Shown here in pieces: positions 35,520 through 46,200 of a stretch of 64,000 nucleotides of DNA. Below the pieces are notes generated by a model that saw only the letters and a list, made by a program, of their open reading frames with translations, was not told the DNA's origin and made no database searches. Made by a program: the position numbers and the translations under genes. Every line of letters begins with the position of its first letter. The stretch's first letter is position 1. The stretch is from Spinellus fusiger (lineage: Eukaryota > Mucoromycota > Mucoromycetes > Mucorales > Phycomycetaceae), in NCBI GenBank assembly GCA_025094145.1, contig JALLLS010000067.1:124001-188000 (forward strand), written 5' to 3'.

Positions 35520-36241
35520 GATAGTCCACCTGCATCATGAATTTCCGTCAGTCATTGGACTATGGCTTCAGTAATAACTAGGGAGAAGAAGGTGGGGGTG
35601 AGGGTGAACCGACAGACTTGGATCTATTATTTTTTCTAGTAGTATCTTTGGGGTCATTACGTTTAACATTGTGATATCTACAAGAGTGTTCTAAATGGGT
35701 GTCATCTTCCATCAGAAAGGATTTCCAAGTTAACACACCCTATTATTGATATAAGATGTATGTATCCTTGTCCTTTCATAGAGAGATATGTTGAGCAGTA
35801 GATCCTTTGGTTGAAGTGTAGGACGGATGCTGGCAGTCCTCTTTAGTTTGGAGTGGATAGACCAAGATAGGCTTAGAGACTCTATCTATAGAAGAGACTA
35901 TGGTATAGACGGTGTGTGCCAGATCTTACAAAACATAAGACTATTCATACTTCCAACTAGTATCACTTGAAGATGTCTTGATCCTCATTACTCTGGTAAG
36001 TTTGGCACCTAAATAAGTTTTTACAGGCTCCTCTTAGTCTCCTATAAAAATCAAAAATCAAAGCGTGCAATAGCCTTAGGCTGATTCTTCAAGCATATTG
36101 TATCTTCTCTACCTTGTTTATATTTTACTGAGTAGGCGACACTTTTAGTTCAGAGAAATAAATAGAAATACAATAAGAAAGATAAAATAAATAGTTTTTT
36201 TTAATAATAATAATTTAATGGTATTATATACTATTCATCAT
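35520..36241 (-). repeat. Solitary copy of the 12-17.8 kb element end, with Fanzor-relic-like tail
   Basis: It matches the end of the composite element, same orientation as its left arm (TCCGTCAGTCAT... and GTTCAGAGAAATAAATAG against 12,152). On the minus strand near 35,610-35,700 it can be read as a protein tail (EHSCRY, NDPKDTTR, RSK) parallel to the tail after relic 1 (HSCRY, NDSKDTTR, RSK). The zinc-finger part seen at 17 kb is not recognisable in the preceding 500 bp. Confidence 0.6.
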
Positions 36242-36299
36242 GCATTCATTTAGTATTTTTATTAATGGCTTCTTGAATCCAAGAGTACTATGTCGATGG

Positions 36300-36844
36300 T
36301 AGAATGAGGGTATCAATAATACACTGCTTGCAAGTATACACACCAGGAGATTTTTGGGATATATAAGGAAATACACGGAGAATAAGATCATAATACTTAT
36401 TTGATTGGCCATTGTGTTTAAAAATATTTGTTCGCTATGTAAATTAGATATTTCAAACTCAACTTTTCTGTTTTATCAATGACTATTGACTTTGCAATTA
36501 AAAAAGTATAAAGTTGGCTGTAAAAGGAGGAAATAAAGCCACTATGGCAACTCAGTCACTGCATTTATTATTTAACATAATGTGTTATCATCAACAAAGA
36601 AAAACAATAGAGAAGAGTAATAGACACCACCAAAGGCTATTCTAGTGATAAAAAGGTAACTAGTTTTTTCATCTCGGCTTGAGCTCATTTTAATCCACAA
36701 GACACTCATTGTATTGTTATTAGGCAAGTAAAGACTCTTCTCAAGTCAGTCTCAGGTGGTCATCTACAAGGTCAATAATGTCTAGGGTATATTCTCTAGT
36801 GTTATCTATCTCCCAAAGATAAAGAACAAGGATTTTAGGGTGTA
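36300..36844 (-). repeat. Inverted partial copy of the 22-23 kb dispersed repeat
   Basis: The reverse complement aligns with 22,130-23,110, with many differences and small gaps. It continues inward into the near-identical palindrome arm. It keeps a short open frame (MANQISIMILFSVYFL) whose counterpart at 23.0 kb is also readable, suggesting an old coding segment of unknown type. Confidence 0.6.
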
Positions 36845-37734
36845 GATTCTATTGCTATGAGGGAATGCACTTAGGCAGTGGCTATAGCTATACTATAGTA
36901 TTAGCTATACTATTACAATAAACAATATTATTCATAAACACTATATTTTACTGATAATACAATTTGATATTGAGGTATCCACAAAAGGAAACAATTGTTT
37001 GGATATCTGCAGATCTTTTTATTTTAAAAACAGTTCCATAAAAGGGCAAAGTATTTTCGGACGTAAAAGGATGATTGTGTCACTTGTAGACTAGGTGGAG
37101 ATAGGTCACCTATTCGCATGGATGGCTGTGGCGAAGTGAGAGATATAGTGAAGTTGCTAAAATGAGCTAGAAGAGAGGAAGGCTTCAGATAGAAACAATA
37201 GAAAATAGAAAAGTCTACATTTCAAATAAAAAAGAAGTTATCTCAAGTCTTGGATTCCTACAGAAGGGTGGTCTATACCCAAAGGTCAAGTAGAGTTATT
37301 GGTTCTTGTTCTGTTCCTGTTTGTTCTCTTTGTTTGTCCCTTTCGTTGGTCCGTCGGTAGGAAGATTGCCGTTATCTGTTCTCTCGTGCCCCCACAGATC
37401 TACTTCCAGAGTGTCCCCTCCAGACTATCACAACCATAGTTCCCGCAGCCATAAGAACCGAGCTCCCCCTATACACCACACAAGAGCTCACCCAACCTCT
37501 ACATATACAATGGCAGCTAGCCTTTCCCCAAGGTCCTGCGTGTCTTAAAGAACGAACCCCTTGCCCAAACATACAGTTACTTAGTAACTTACAGCGATTC
37601 CACCGCCAATCGGACACTTGTTTGAAAACATCGGTCAATCGTTCGAAAAAAAAATCATTGCATTTTTCCCACATGAAATATTTTTTTATTTGGTCACTTA
37701 ACAGAGATAACAGTACTTTCTCGTATTTCTAATG

Positions 37735-37960
37735 TGAACCCGTAATTTTTTTAAATATGCTATTGTTTCACGAGGACGTTGTGGCAATATTTTTGATGAC
37801 AAAGGCAAAAGAGCCACTTTCATTGAGGAAAGGTCATTCCGATTGAAAAGTTTGACAGATCTACGCAAGTGTATCAAAAACAAACAAGTTCAGTTTGAAT
37901 CGGCTGCGACTTGCGACGTTATCTTGAAAAAAACTAAAGAAAAGAGCAACGAGCTATAGC
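37735..37960 (+). pseudogene. Plus-strand open frame without ATG in the palindrome core
   Basis: About 70 codons with coding-like composition (KYAIVSRGRCGNIFDDKG ... LKKTKEKSNEL, then stop). It lacks a start codon, so it may be a terminal exon or a fragment. A splice acceptor upstream (TTAACAG near 37,700) is possible. No family recognised. Confidence 0.3.
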
Positions 37961-38092
37961 CATCTTGTTATACATTACAACTCTGTGGATTCCACATACC
38001 TTTCGCCAGATGTATTGGTTATGTGTAGATTGGGTCGAATGCCGTCCTTAAAACAAGTTGCTTCGGTAACAATGACTCATGTGATCGCAATC

Positions 38093-38172
38093 ACACTCAT
38101 AATGTGCTGTCTACACTCATAATGTGCTGTCTACACTCTGAATGTGCTGTCTACACTCTGAATGTGCTGTCT
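38093..38172. repeat. 20-bp minisatellite, four units
   Basis: Four consecutive units of ACACTCATAATGTGCTGTCT, with units 3 and 4 reading CTG for CAT, in the core of the palindromic element. Confidence 0.95.
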
Positions 38173-38906
38173 ACACTTCGAAGTATATTGGTCTCCTGAT
38201 CTACAACAACCCTTTCTGGAAATTGAAGAAGCTAGACTGGGACAAGACTGGCGCATTATGCAATAGGGTGATTCATTAGTTTACTTCATTTTAATAGATA
38301 ATTTGATAAGTAGTTAATACTTTTATCGGTCTCATTCTGTCATGACTCTTTTCCAGCACTTTCTCGTTTCCCATCAATCATATCTCTATTTATCCCTATG
38401 ACACTACTTATTCCACTCCTCTCTCCATATCCCTCCAGTACCACAGTACACTCATGAATCCTTTCTATCGCATTCGCTTAGCTAAAACTTGAATTTACAG
38501 TTAAAACAGAAAAAGTAATAACCAAAGACAAACAATGCTTTTTTTAATGAGTTCCAGGTAAACGGTAAAGGAAACAAATATAAAAAGAGAGGGGAATAAC
38601 ACAATATCAAGGGAAAAGGGAGGAAAGATGATATTAATAATATTGGGGAATGAAAAGAACTATGTTGACCGTTTCACACAACCAGATCTTGATTTGAATA
38701 GCTCAATTTTATTCTTGTCCCCATGCAGAAGAGAATACCTGCTAAGTGATTCTATATGGCTGTCATGATCCACCACGATGATTTGATCATTTTACAGCTC
38801 CTATAAAAGATACAACAAAAGTTAGTATGAAATAAACATATGAGAGACATTTTTCATACTTTAAAAACATGGCAACGTCGCCAGGATTGTTTGATAAACC
38901 AGCGTA

Positions 38907-39881
38907 TTAAATCACACAAAGCCGAATATTTTTGATTGAGTGTCCAATCAAGTCGATCATTGCTTGAGTGTCCCCATTGTAATAAGCTAAGATGGTTGCC
39001 TTGATGTTGTTGTTGCTGTTGGTATTGTTGTCCGTCAAGAAATCTCTTTCCAAGATCGGTGAAGATGATGTTGAGCTGGTAGAGGCGAAGATATAACGAC
39101 AGAGACATCGGTTCCTTAACTTCATGATCATTGCCTCGAGGAGTCCTTGCCGTGTTGCCACGCTTTCAATGCCTGGAGATTTCCTAACATATCCAACATT
39201 TATCCAATTGCTACCATTGTTATTGATTTCTGTGCGGAAGGCAGATGTTGATTCCACCAAGTTTCCAATCGCATTGTCCTTGAGCTTGTATAACATTCGT
39301 CCTTTGATATTATTTCTCTTGACCCGTTTGGAGACCCGTTCGCCGAAGTCTTTGTCTTTGATAAGTTTTCCAAACTTTGACGCATTCATAAATTTGGGTA
39401 GTCGTGGCAGTTGCTTGGTGATGTTGTTGTAGATGTCCGTCGTGGTATAAAAGCCATAGTCAAAGAGATCTTTGTTTTTAGCATTCTTAAAAAACATTGA
39501 CTTGGTAATCGATAGTAGACTTTGGAGGTTGTAGACAATTGAATCATCGGTGCTTGAGTCGCTATCGTCGCTATTGTTGTTGTTGCTGTTGTTGCTGAAA
39601 TCGCTGATTTTATCACTGGCCACAGTATTGCTTGGATATAAGGTTGGGCTGGTAGGTGGTGTCCTAGGATAAGTCTTGTATGTGAACGGATTCTTCTCGA
39701 TAATTGACTTCCCCATGGCAAAAGGATGCTGAGGGCCCTGATCTTCGGTATACGTAACATTAAACACATTGTTGTCTACAATGTCATTTCCTTTTCGTCT
39801 GTTTTCAACAGTGGGCACCATGTCAAGTACAAGACATATGGCTTGACCGCGTGTTAATAAGTTGTTTTTGGATGTTGACAT
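38907..39881 (-). CDS. Orphan element-borne protein with Tyr-x-Arg-x-Ser motif, 324 aa
   Basis: One open frame from ATG 39,881 to TAA 38,907. Residues about 85-115 are Asn/Ser/Asp-rich. A lysine/arginine-rich stretch (GERVSKRVKRNNIKGR) precedes NVGYVRKSPGIES, then a TRQGLLEAMIMKLRNR helix-like segment. YxRxS followed by a helix is how the catalytic serine of resolvase-type recombinases is presented, and an 'ILERD' motif follows. The similarity is short and may be accidental. Past the TAA the same frame continues as YAGLSNNPGDVAMFL to a possible donor at 38,859, so the stop may be a mutation and the protein may once have been longer. A downstream exon at 38,800-38,660 is possible but its phase does not join cleanly. 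It is the only sizeable gene in the palindrome core. Function unknown; recombinase-like is a hypothesis. Confidence 0.5.
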   Translation of the reverse strand: MSTSKNNLLTRGQAICLVLDMVPTVENRRKGNDIVDNNVFNVTYTEDQGPQHPFAMGKSIIEKNPFTYKTYPRTPPTSPTLYPSNTVASDKISDFSNNSNNNNSDDSDSSTDDSIVYNLQSLLSITKSMFFKNAKNKDLFDYGFYTTTDIYNNITKQLPRLPKFMNASKFGKLIKDKDFGERVSKRVKRNNIKGRMLYKLKDNAIGNLVESTSAFRTEINNNGSNWINVGYVRKSPGIESVATRQGLLEAMIMKLRNRCLCRYIFASTSSTSSSPILERDFLTDNNTNSNNNIKATILAYYNGDTQAMIDLIGHSIKNIRLCVI

Positions 39882-41619
39882 GAATTTGATAATAATAAAA
39901 ACCAGGTAGAAAGAGAGAGGGATGGTGCGTGTTTTTTGTTTTGTTTTTTTTTGTTGACCAAATAAATAAAAAACTCATATGGGAGAAATGCAATCGTAGA
40001 GGTAGTCAGGTTCCTCTGACACTCTGCAGTCACTATTTTGGATTAAAGTAATAGCAGACGTAGTAATTAGGGGTTCAGAAGGGTTAGAAAGCATTGTAAA
40101 AATGTATATTAGAAAGCCTTTGAAGACCTTAATAAAATATCGAAGTTCTTCCCATCTGTTTGCTGTGTACTGCACTTAATAGCTCGGCTATCCAAGTAAT
40201 CGTGTAAGTCTAGTTTTGGTTCTCTCGTTCTGTTCTGCCCATTTCTGTTCCTTAGTCTCTTTGTGTTTTTTCCGTGTATATCTGGTCGATATACATTTCC
40301 CTGTCATTGTCACTGCGAATTGCTGGGGATCATCCATTACTGACTTTATTAATTCTCTGTCCTACTGAGCTACCTATCCTACTCCCCAAATCCGATCACT
40401 GTGGTGTTCATCGTGTCTTAGTAGCCCTCATATCAGAGACCTACGCGCTTCAACAAGATCTCATTTGCCCAACATTACACAATGATTTTTTTTTCGAACG
40501 ATTGACCGATGTTTTCAAACAAGTGTCCGATTGGCGGTGGAATCGCTGTAAGTTACTAAGTAACTGTATGTTTGGGCAAGGGGTTCGTTCTTTAAGACAC
40601 GCAGGACCTTGGGGAAAGGCTAGCTGCCATTGTATATGTAGAGGTTGGGTGAGCTCTTGTGTGGTGTATAGGGGGAGCTCGGTTCTTATGGCTGCGGGAA
40701 CTATGGTTGTGATAGTCTGGAGGGGACACTCTGGAAGTAGATCTGTGGGGGCACGAGAGAACAGATAACGGCAATCTTCCTACCGACGGACCAACGAAAG
40801 GGACAAACAAAGAGAACAAACAGGAACAGAACAAGAACCAATAACTCTACTTGACCTTTGGGTATAGACCACCCTTCTGTAGGAATCCAAGACTTGAGAT
40901 AACTTCTTTTTTATTTGAAATGTAGACTTTTCTATTTTCTATTGTTTCTATCTGAAGCCTTCCTCTCTTCTAGCTCATTTTAGCAACTTCACTATATCTC
41001 TCACTTCGCCACAGCCATCCATGCGAATAGGTGACCTATCTCCACCTAGTCTACAAGTGACACAATCATCCTTTTACGTCCGAAAATACTTTGCCCTTTT
41101 ATGGAACTGTTTTTAAAATAAAAAGATTTGCAGATATCCAAACAATTGTTTCCTTTTGTGGATACCTCAATATCAAATTGTATTATCAGTAAAATATAGT
41201 GTTTATGAATAATATTGTTTATTGTAATAGTATAGCTAATACTATAGTATAGCTATAGCCACTGCCTAAGTGCATTCCCTCATAGCAATAGAATCTATAC
41301 CCTAAAAGCATTGTGCTTTGTTCTTGGGAGATAGATAAATATGCTCAGGAGTATACCCTAGACAGCCTAGACACCTTAGACAGTATAGAAGGAAGAATAG
41401 ACCACCTTGGACTGACTTAAGAAAGAGTCTTAACTTATCTAATAACAGAAGAGTGTATTAGTAATAATTCAATAAGAGAGATAGTATGCTTACCTTGTGC
41501 TTAATACTTGTCTTGAGAAGAATTGACTATGTATTATCTATTAGAAGAATCAGTAGTATGTCTTGTGGAATACATTGAACTCAAGCCCAGATGAAAAGCT
41601 TTTCTAACAGTTACTCTTA

Positions 41620-41835
41620 TTTTTGTTCTCAAGATCTGCCACACTTATAACACAAATATTCTCACTGAGGTATTAGTAAATTTCAACAATATCCGCGCTT
41701 GCCAAAGTTGTGGAATTGTTTGGAACAGAAATGTGAATGCATCAAAGAATATCTATACAACTGCATAAGAAGTTTTAAAAGGATCGCAACCGACCAGTTC
41801 CTTTCTGTCGAGAAGAATAGATATTTTTATTCATA
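41620..41835 (+). pseudogene. Fanzor-like (TnpB-family) nuclease, C-terminal relic 2
   Basis: After a pyrimidine-rich acceptor-like site (TTTTTGTTCTCAAG ending about 41,634) a frame reads ICHTYN, then RACQSCGIVWNRNVNASKNI, one TAA, and GSQPTSSFLSRR. This is the zinc finger plus RuvC-III signature of TnpB/Fanzor, CxxC...WNRDxNA(S/A)xNI, with the usual 'RPxxF.R'-like tail. The catalytic Asp is replaced by Asn and the second Cys of the first CxxC is Tyr, so it cannot be active. It differs from relic 1 (17.2 kb) in all linker sequences, so it is a different subfamily. It lies just outside the right arm of the palindromic element. The rest of the protein is missing. Confidence 0.58.
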
Positions 41836-42103
41836 TTATATCATATCACTACATCGAAGGTGGTTTTCTCCAGGATTTATATATTTACAGGTAAATCTAC
41901 ATAATAATCTTTATTTAAAATCTAACATGAATACATCTCACTTTATTTTCACACCTTTTCAAATCGACTTATCATTTTTAAACAATTGTATTTCGACTAT
42001 TTCCTTTTATATCCTAAAGACCTCCTGGTGTGTAGCGATTAATAGTAAATAAATTATGAAATATAAAATAGAGGCTATAGGTTATAAAACATAAAATAAA
42101 GAT

Positions 42104-42359
42104 TGTCGTCAATGGCTTGTTAGTCCAAAGGAAATCCGGTCAGTTAACAGGTAGTTAAACTCTGATGTTTATTATTTCATAACATTGTGTCTTTTATACT
42201 TTTCTACTACTAGTATTTAGCTTCAGGGGTATGTTATTGAATACTACAAACTATCATCATCCCTTAGTATTCAATGGCATCCCTTTCTCAGTTTAGTAGT
42301 AGGAGTTGGTATTTCCAAAAAGGGTTGTAGTTTCAATTATAGAAAATGTCTTTACGACA
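42104..42359 (+). repeat. Solo LTR-like element with 4-bp target duplication
   Basis: 256 bp starting TGTCGTC and ending TTACGACA, flanked on both sides by AGAT (42,100-42,103 and 42,360-42,363). It shares internal blocks with the elements at 21,489, 21,778 and 54,671. It has no coding capacity, so it is either a solo LTR or a small non-autonomous DNA element. Confidence 0.85.
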
Positions 42360-42363
42360 AGAT

Positions 42364-43296
42364 AAGCAAATTAAATATAAAAATTAAATAATTTCTCAAT
42401 GTTTTTTTTTTTTTTTTTGGCTAGAAGATAGATTAAATTGCTATAGAATCTTGGACTCTTTATATTATTTATATCATTAATTCAGAAAAGTATTTATTAT
42501 CTACCTATATTTACATTTACAATGGTATATAGAAAATAATATTAGTGGATGAATGACTTTTTATTATTCTTTTTAATAGTTATATTTTCGATATATAAGG
42601 GTGGTGACTTTGATAGATAGTGTAGGAGGGGATTCTCAACTACTACAATGGATTATAGATCATTTTACATGACTCATCTCCTTACTGTTCTTTTTAATTT
42701 TTCATGCTTTTTAATTATTATTTTCCAAAGGTATTTTATTTCTAATCAATTATAATATCATAGATATTGGTAGGGATTATACTTCAATAGGTAGGAATGC
42801 AAATCTAAAGTATTGTTATGTACAATGGGATGATGAATAGGCTCATCACTCCATTTGTTAGCAATTGATTATTGTTACTATTGTTTATTATATGTTCACA
42901 GATGAATTGCAAATTATTAGACAGAATCACACAAAAATACCACTCCTAATTGTGGTTTCATTAAGAGATTGTATTCTAATATTTATCTCGGTTGATGGTC
43001 CACTATAAAACGCATTCTATTGAACAGAATCATTTGATAAGAGGCTCACAGTATTCTTTTATCTTTCTCCCATTAACTATGTTTCTTATACCATAAACAT
43101 AATATTGAGCTATTCAATGATTAATGAATACAACAAGCTATAATGAAACGTATATCTTTTTTCTTACGAAAGAATATTCAACATGTCTTGGATTGAACTT
43201 GCTCTATTATGGGCAGTAGATTAGAAGACAGCACAAATTCGAAATGATAATAGAGCATTGGACTTGCTAATATTTTTTTTACTTGCTCCTTTCGTC
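42364..43296. other. AT-rich intergenic region upstream of PreP
   Basis: Contains a 19-T run near 42,400 and no believable ORF. The last 100 bp is the presumed PreP promoter/leader. Confidence 0.45.
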
Positions 43297-46200
43297 ATGT
43301 CAACACAGCTTCTTTGCTCACGTATGCTAAGAACTAAAGCCAAGAGTTCATTCTTTCGGGCTTACACTAGCAAAGGTAATCAATAGACCCACTCTTTTGT
43401 TTTTGTTTGTTTGGGATACTTATAAGTGGGTCAGTTTACAAAGAAGGAGACTGTCTTCATGGCTACCGTGTAAAGCAGGTACTTGTTGATAATACACACT
43501 CCAAGACATATACTCCAAAACATAGCTTGTATTCATTCTCATTCTTCCACCCACAACACTCATTTATGGATTATTAGACCAAACATATACCCGAGTTTGA
43601 GTTGACTGCTATTACTTTGGAACATGAAAACACTGGAGCACAACATTTACACATTAACAGAGAGGACTCTAATAATGTGTTTGCTGTTGGATTCCATACA
43701 CCTGTCACTAATAGTACAGGTGTGCCACATATTCTGGTAATGCTTCTTTTCTACGGATATTCAACATATTTACAGCCTGTAGTAACCCTTTTTTATTCTA
43801 TATCTCTATTAATAGGAACACACCACTTTGTGCGGCAGTAAACATTATCCTGTGAGGGATCCATTCTTCAAAATGCTGAACCGCAGTTTAGCTACCTTTA
43901 TGAATGCATTTACAGGTAAATAATCTCTTCTCTTATGCAGATGGCTAATTCTTCCCTATAGCAAATGATTACACCTTCTATCCATTTGCTACTACCAACA
44001 TAGTGGATTATTCAAACCTTCGCAATGTTTATATGGATGCTGTCTTCCAACCTTCCTTAAAAAAACAGGACTTTAGACAGGAGGGATGGCGATTAGAGCA
44101 TACAGTGCCTTCAGATCCCAACACACCTATTCAATTCAAGGGTGTTGTTTATAACGAGATGAAGGGACAAATGGTAATGTAGCTATTGAACTGTGCTTTC
44201 TACATAGGAATAACCATTGGACTTACATTGGGTTTAGTCTGATACCAACTACTTGTACTATACACATGCACAACAAGCTTTGTTTGATCGTACACCCTAT
44301 GCACACTCAAGTGGTGGAGATCCTCATTGCATTACTGATCTTGCCTATGAGGATTTGTTGAAATTCCATAAGCAACATTATCATCCCAGCAATGCTCATT
44401 TTTATACTTATGGTAAATGGCCCCCTCCCAACACACAAGGACATGTATATATGAAGGACTCATTGAATAAAACTACTAGGTAACTTTGAATTGGAAAGCC
44501 ACCTATCTGCTATAGGAGAACAATTGAAGAGCTATAAGCGTATGGAAATATCTCCAGTGAACAAGGTAGCTACTCCATGGTCAGCGCCTAGAATGGTAAC
44601 AAGTACATTTCCACTCGACCCTTGTAAGTTGGAGCTGCTCTTTTTATTTTTATTTTTATTATTTTTATTATTATTATTATTTATAGATATAGTGATGTGC
44701 CTTGAGTGTAGACTGATAGTGTATGTGTATGTGTTTATTTAGTAAGTCCTGCTGATAAACAGAACAAACTCTCCTTGTCCTTTCTGACCAACGATTCCAA
44801 TGTAAGTTGTAGACAGGTAGAGACAGGTGTAGACTAATGCATGACAATAGGACTTGTTTGAAACATTCTCCATGAATTTGTTGGGATGTCTCCTGTTGGA
44901 TGGACATGCTTCTCCCGTATACAAGGCTCTCATTGATACTGGTTTGGGATCTGAATTCTCTGCCAATACAGGCTATGACAGTTCAACCAGGCAAGTCTTT
45001 TCTTATCCACAGAAATAGCCTTTATTAACTATCGACTTTATCTGTCTTAGAACAAGCTCTCTGTCCATTGGATTGCAGGGTGTAAAAGATTCGGATGTTT
45101 CTTCGGTAAAATCTATTCACTCATTTATTCACTCTAGACACAACAACTGACATTGTATTGATAGATATATGATCATATTCAAAGCGTATTGGAGAAAGTA
45201 AAAAGAGAAGGATTTGATCCTAAGCGTATTGAGGCTGCTATTCATCAGGTCGAGCTTGGTCAAAAGCATGTAAGTATCTATTCTCTATCATGCTTTCTAA
45301 CTTGGAGGACATTAGAAAACTGCAGACTTTGGTTTGACACTTATGAATGGCATTACTTCCGGCTGGTTTAATGGTGCCAATCCCATTGATCTGTTAGAGT
45401 TGAACAAGGTATACACTAGATGTCTTGTATTTTATTGTTTTCTACCGACATGTACTAAATTATAACCCATCACCCATCACCTGTACAGAACATCGATAGA
45501 CTCAAACAAGGCATAGCACAAGGCAACTTTTTCGAATCACGCATTGAGAAATACCTACTGAACAATCCCCACACCCTCAGATTCCACATGAAGCCAGACA
45601 CTGAGTACTCTAAAAAACTCACCACCATGGAAAATGCTGCTTTAGAGCGTAAAATCAATGCTTTGACTGATGAAGATAAGATCAGCCTTCAAACAGAAGG
45701 CAAGACATTAGAAGAAGCTCAAAACAGAAAAGAAGATTTGTCCTGTCTACCTACACTTCAGATGAGTGATATTTCACGCAAGACAAAACGAGTTGTATTG
45801 GATCACAGTGGGATATGCAATACACCTGTCCAGTGGAGAACAACTGCTACCAATGGCATTACCTACTTTAGAGCCATCAGTACATTACCAGCTCTGTCTG
45901 AAGAACTGAAAATCTACCTTCCATTGTTCTGTGATGTAAGTCTAGATTCGCTCTTATTCGCTCTCTTTCTCTTTAACTTTTGAGTGTGCAGTCCCTTTTG
46001 TCTTTAGGAACACAGCAACAATCCATGGCAGAGATTGATGAGGAAATCCGTCTTTATACAGGTGGATTAAAGGCTTCTACTCTTGTTTCTACAAGTCATT
46101 CAGGTAAGGGGTCTCTTCCCTTAGTTCTAGGCCAAGAGAAACATCTACACATGTACTGATAAAGAACAATAGATATTGATATTATGGAGGAAGGAATTAC

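Larger units (their letters stand above)
36845..41295. mobile_element. Palindromic element: 0.8-kb near-identical inverted arms around a 2.8-kb core
   Basis: The arms are about 36,845-37,660 and 40,480-41,295, with coordinates summing to 78,140 through at least 37,306-37,674; only a few substitutions are visible. The core (37,661-40,479) contains a 324-codon gene on the minus strand, an ATG-less plus-strand frame at 37,735-37,960 and a 20-bp minisatellite. The outer part of each arm contains the 3' end of the Tc1-like relic seen at 21.4 kb. Outside the arms the similarity to the 22-kb repeat continues but is much weaker. Whether the palindrome moves as a unit or arose by inverted duplication is not decided by the sequence. 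Confidence 0.65.

Noticed and set aside
37306..37674. ORFs of 80-100 codons in both palindrome arms
   Set aside because: Same non-coding arm sequence read twice; Cys/Arg/Ser-rich text with no family features.
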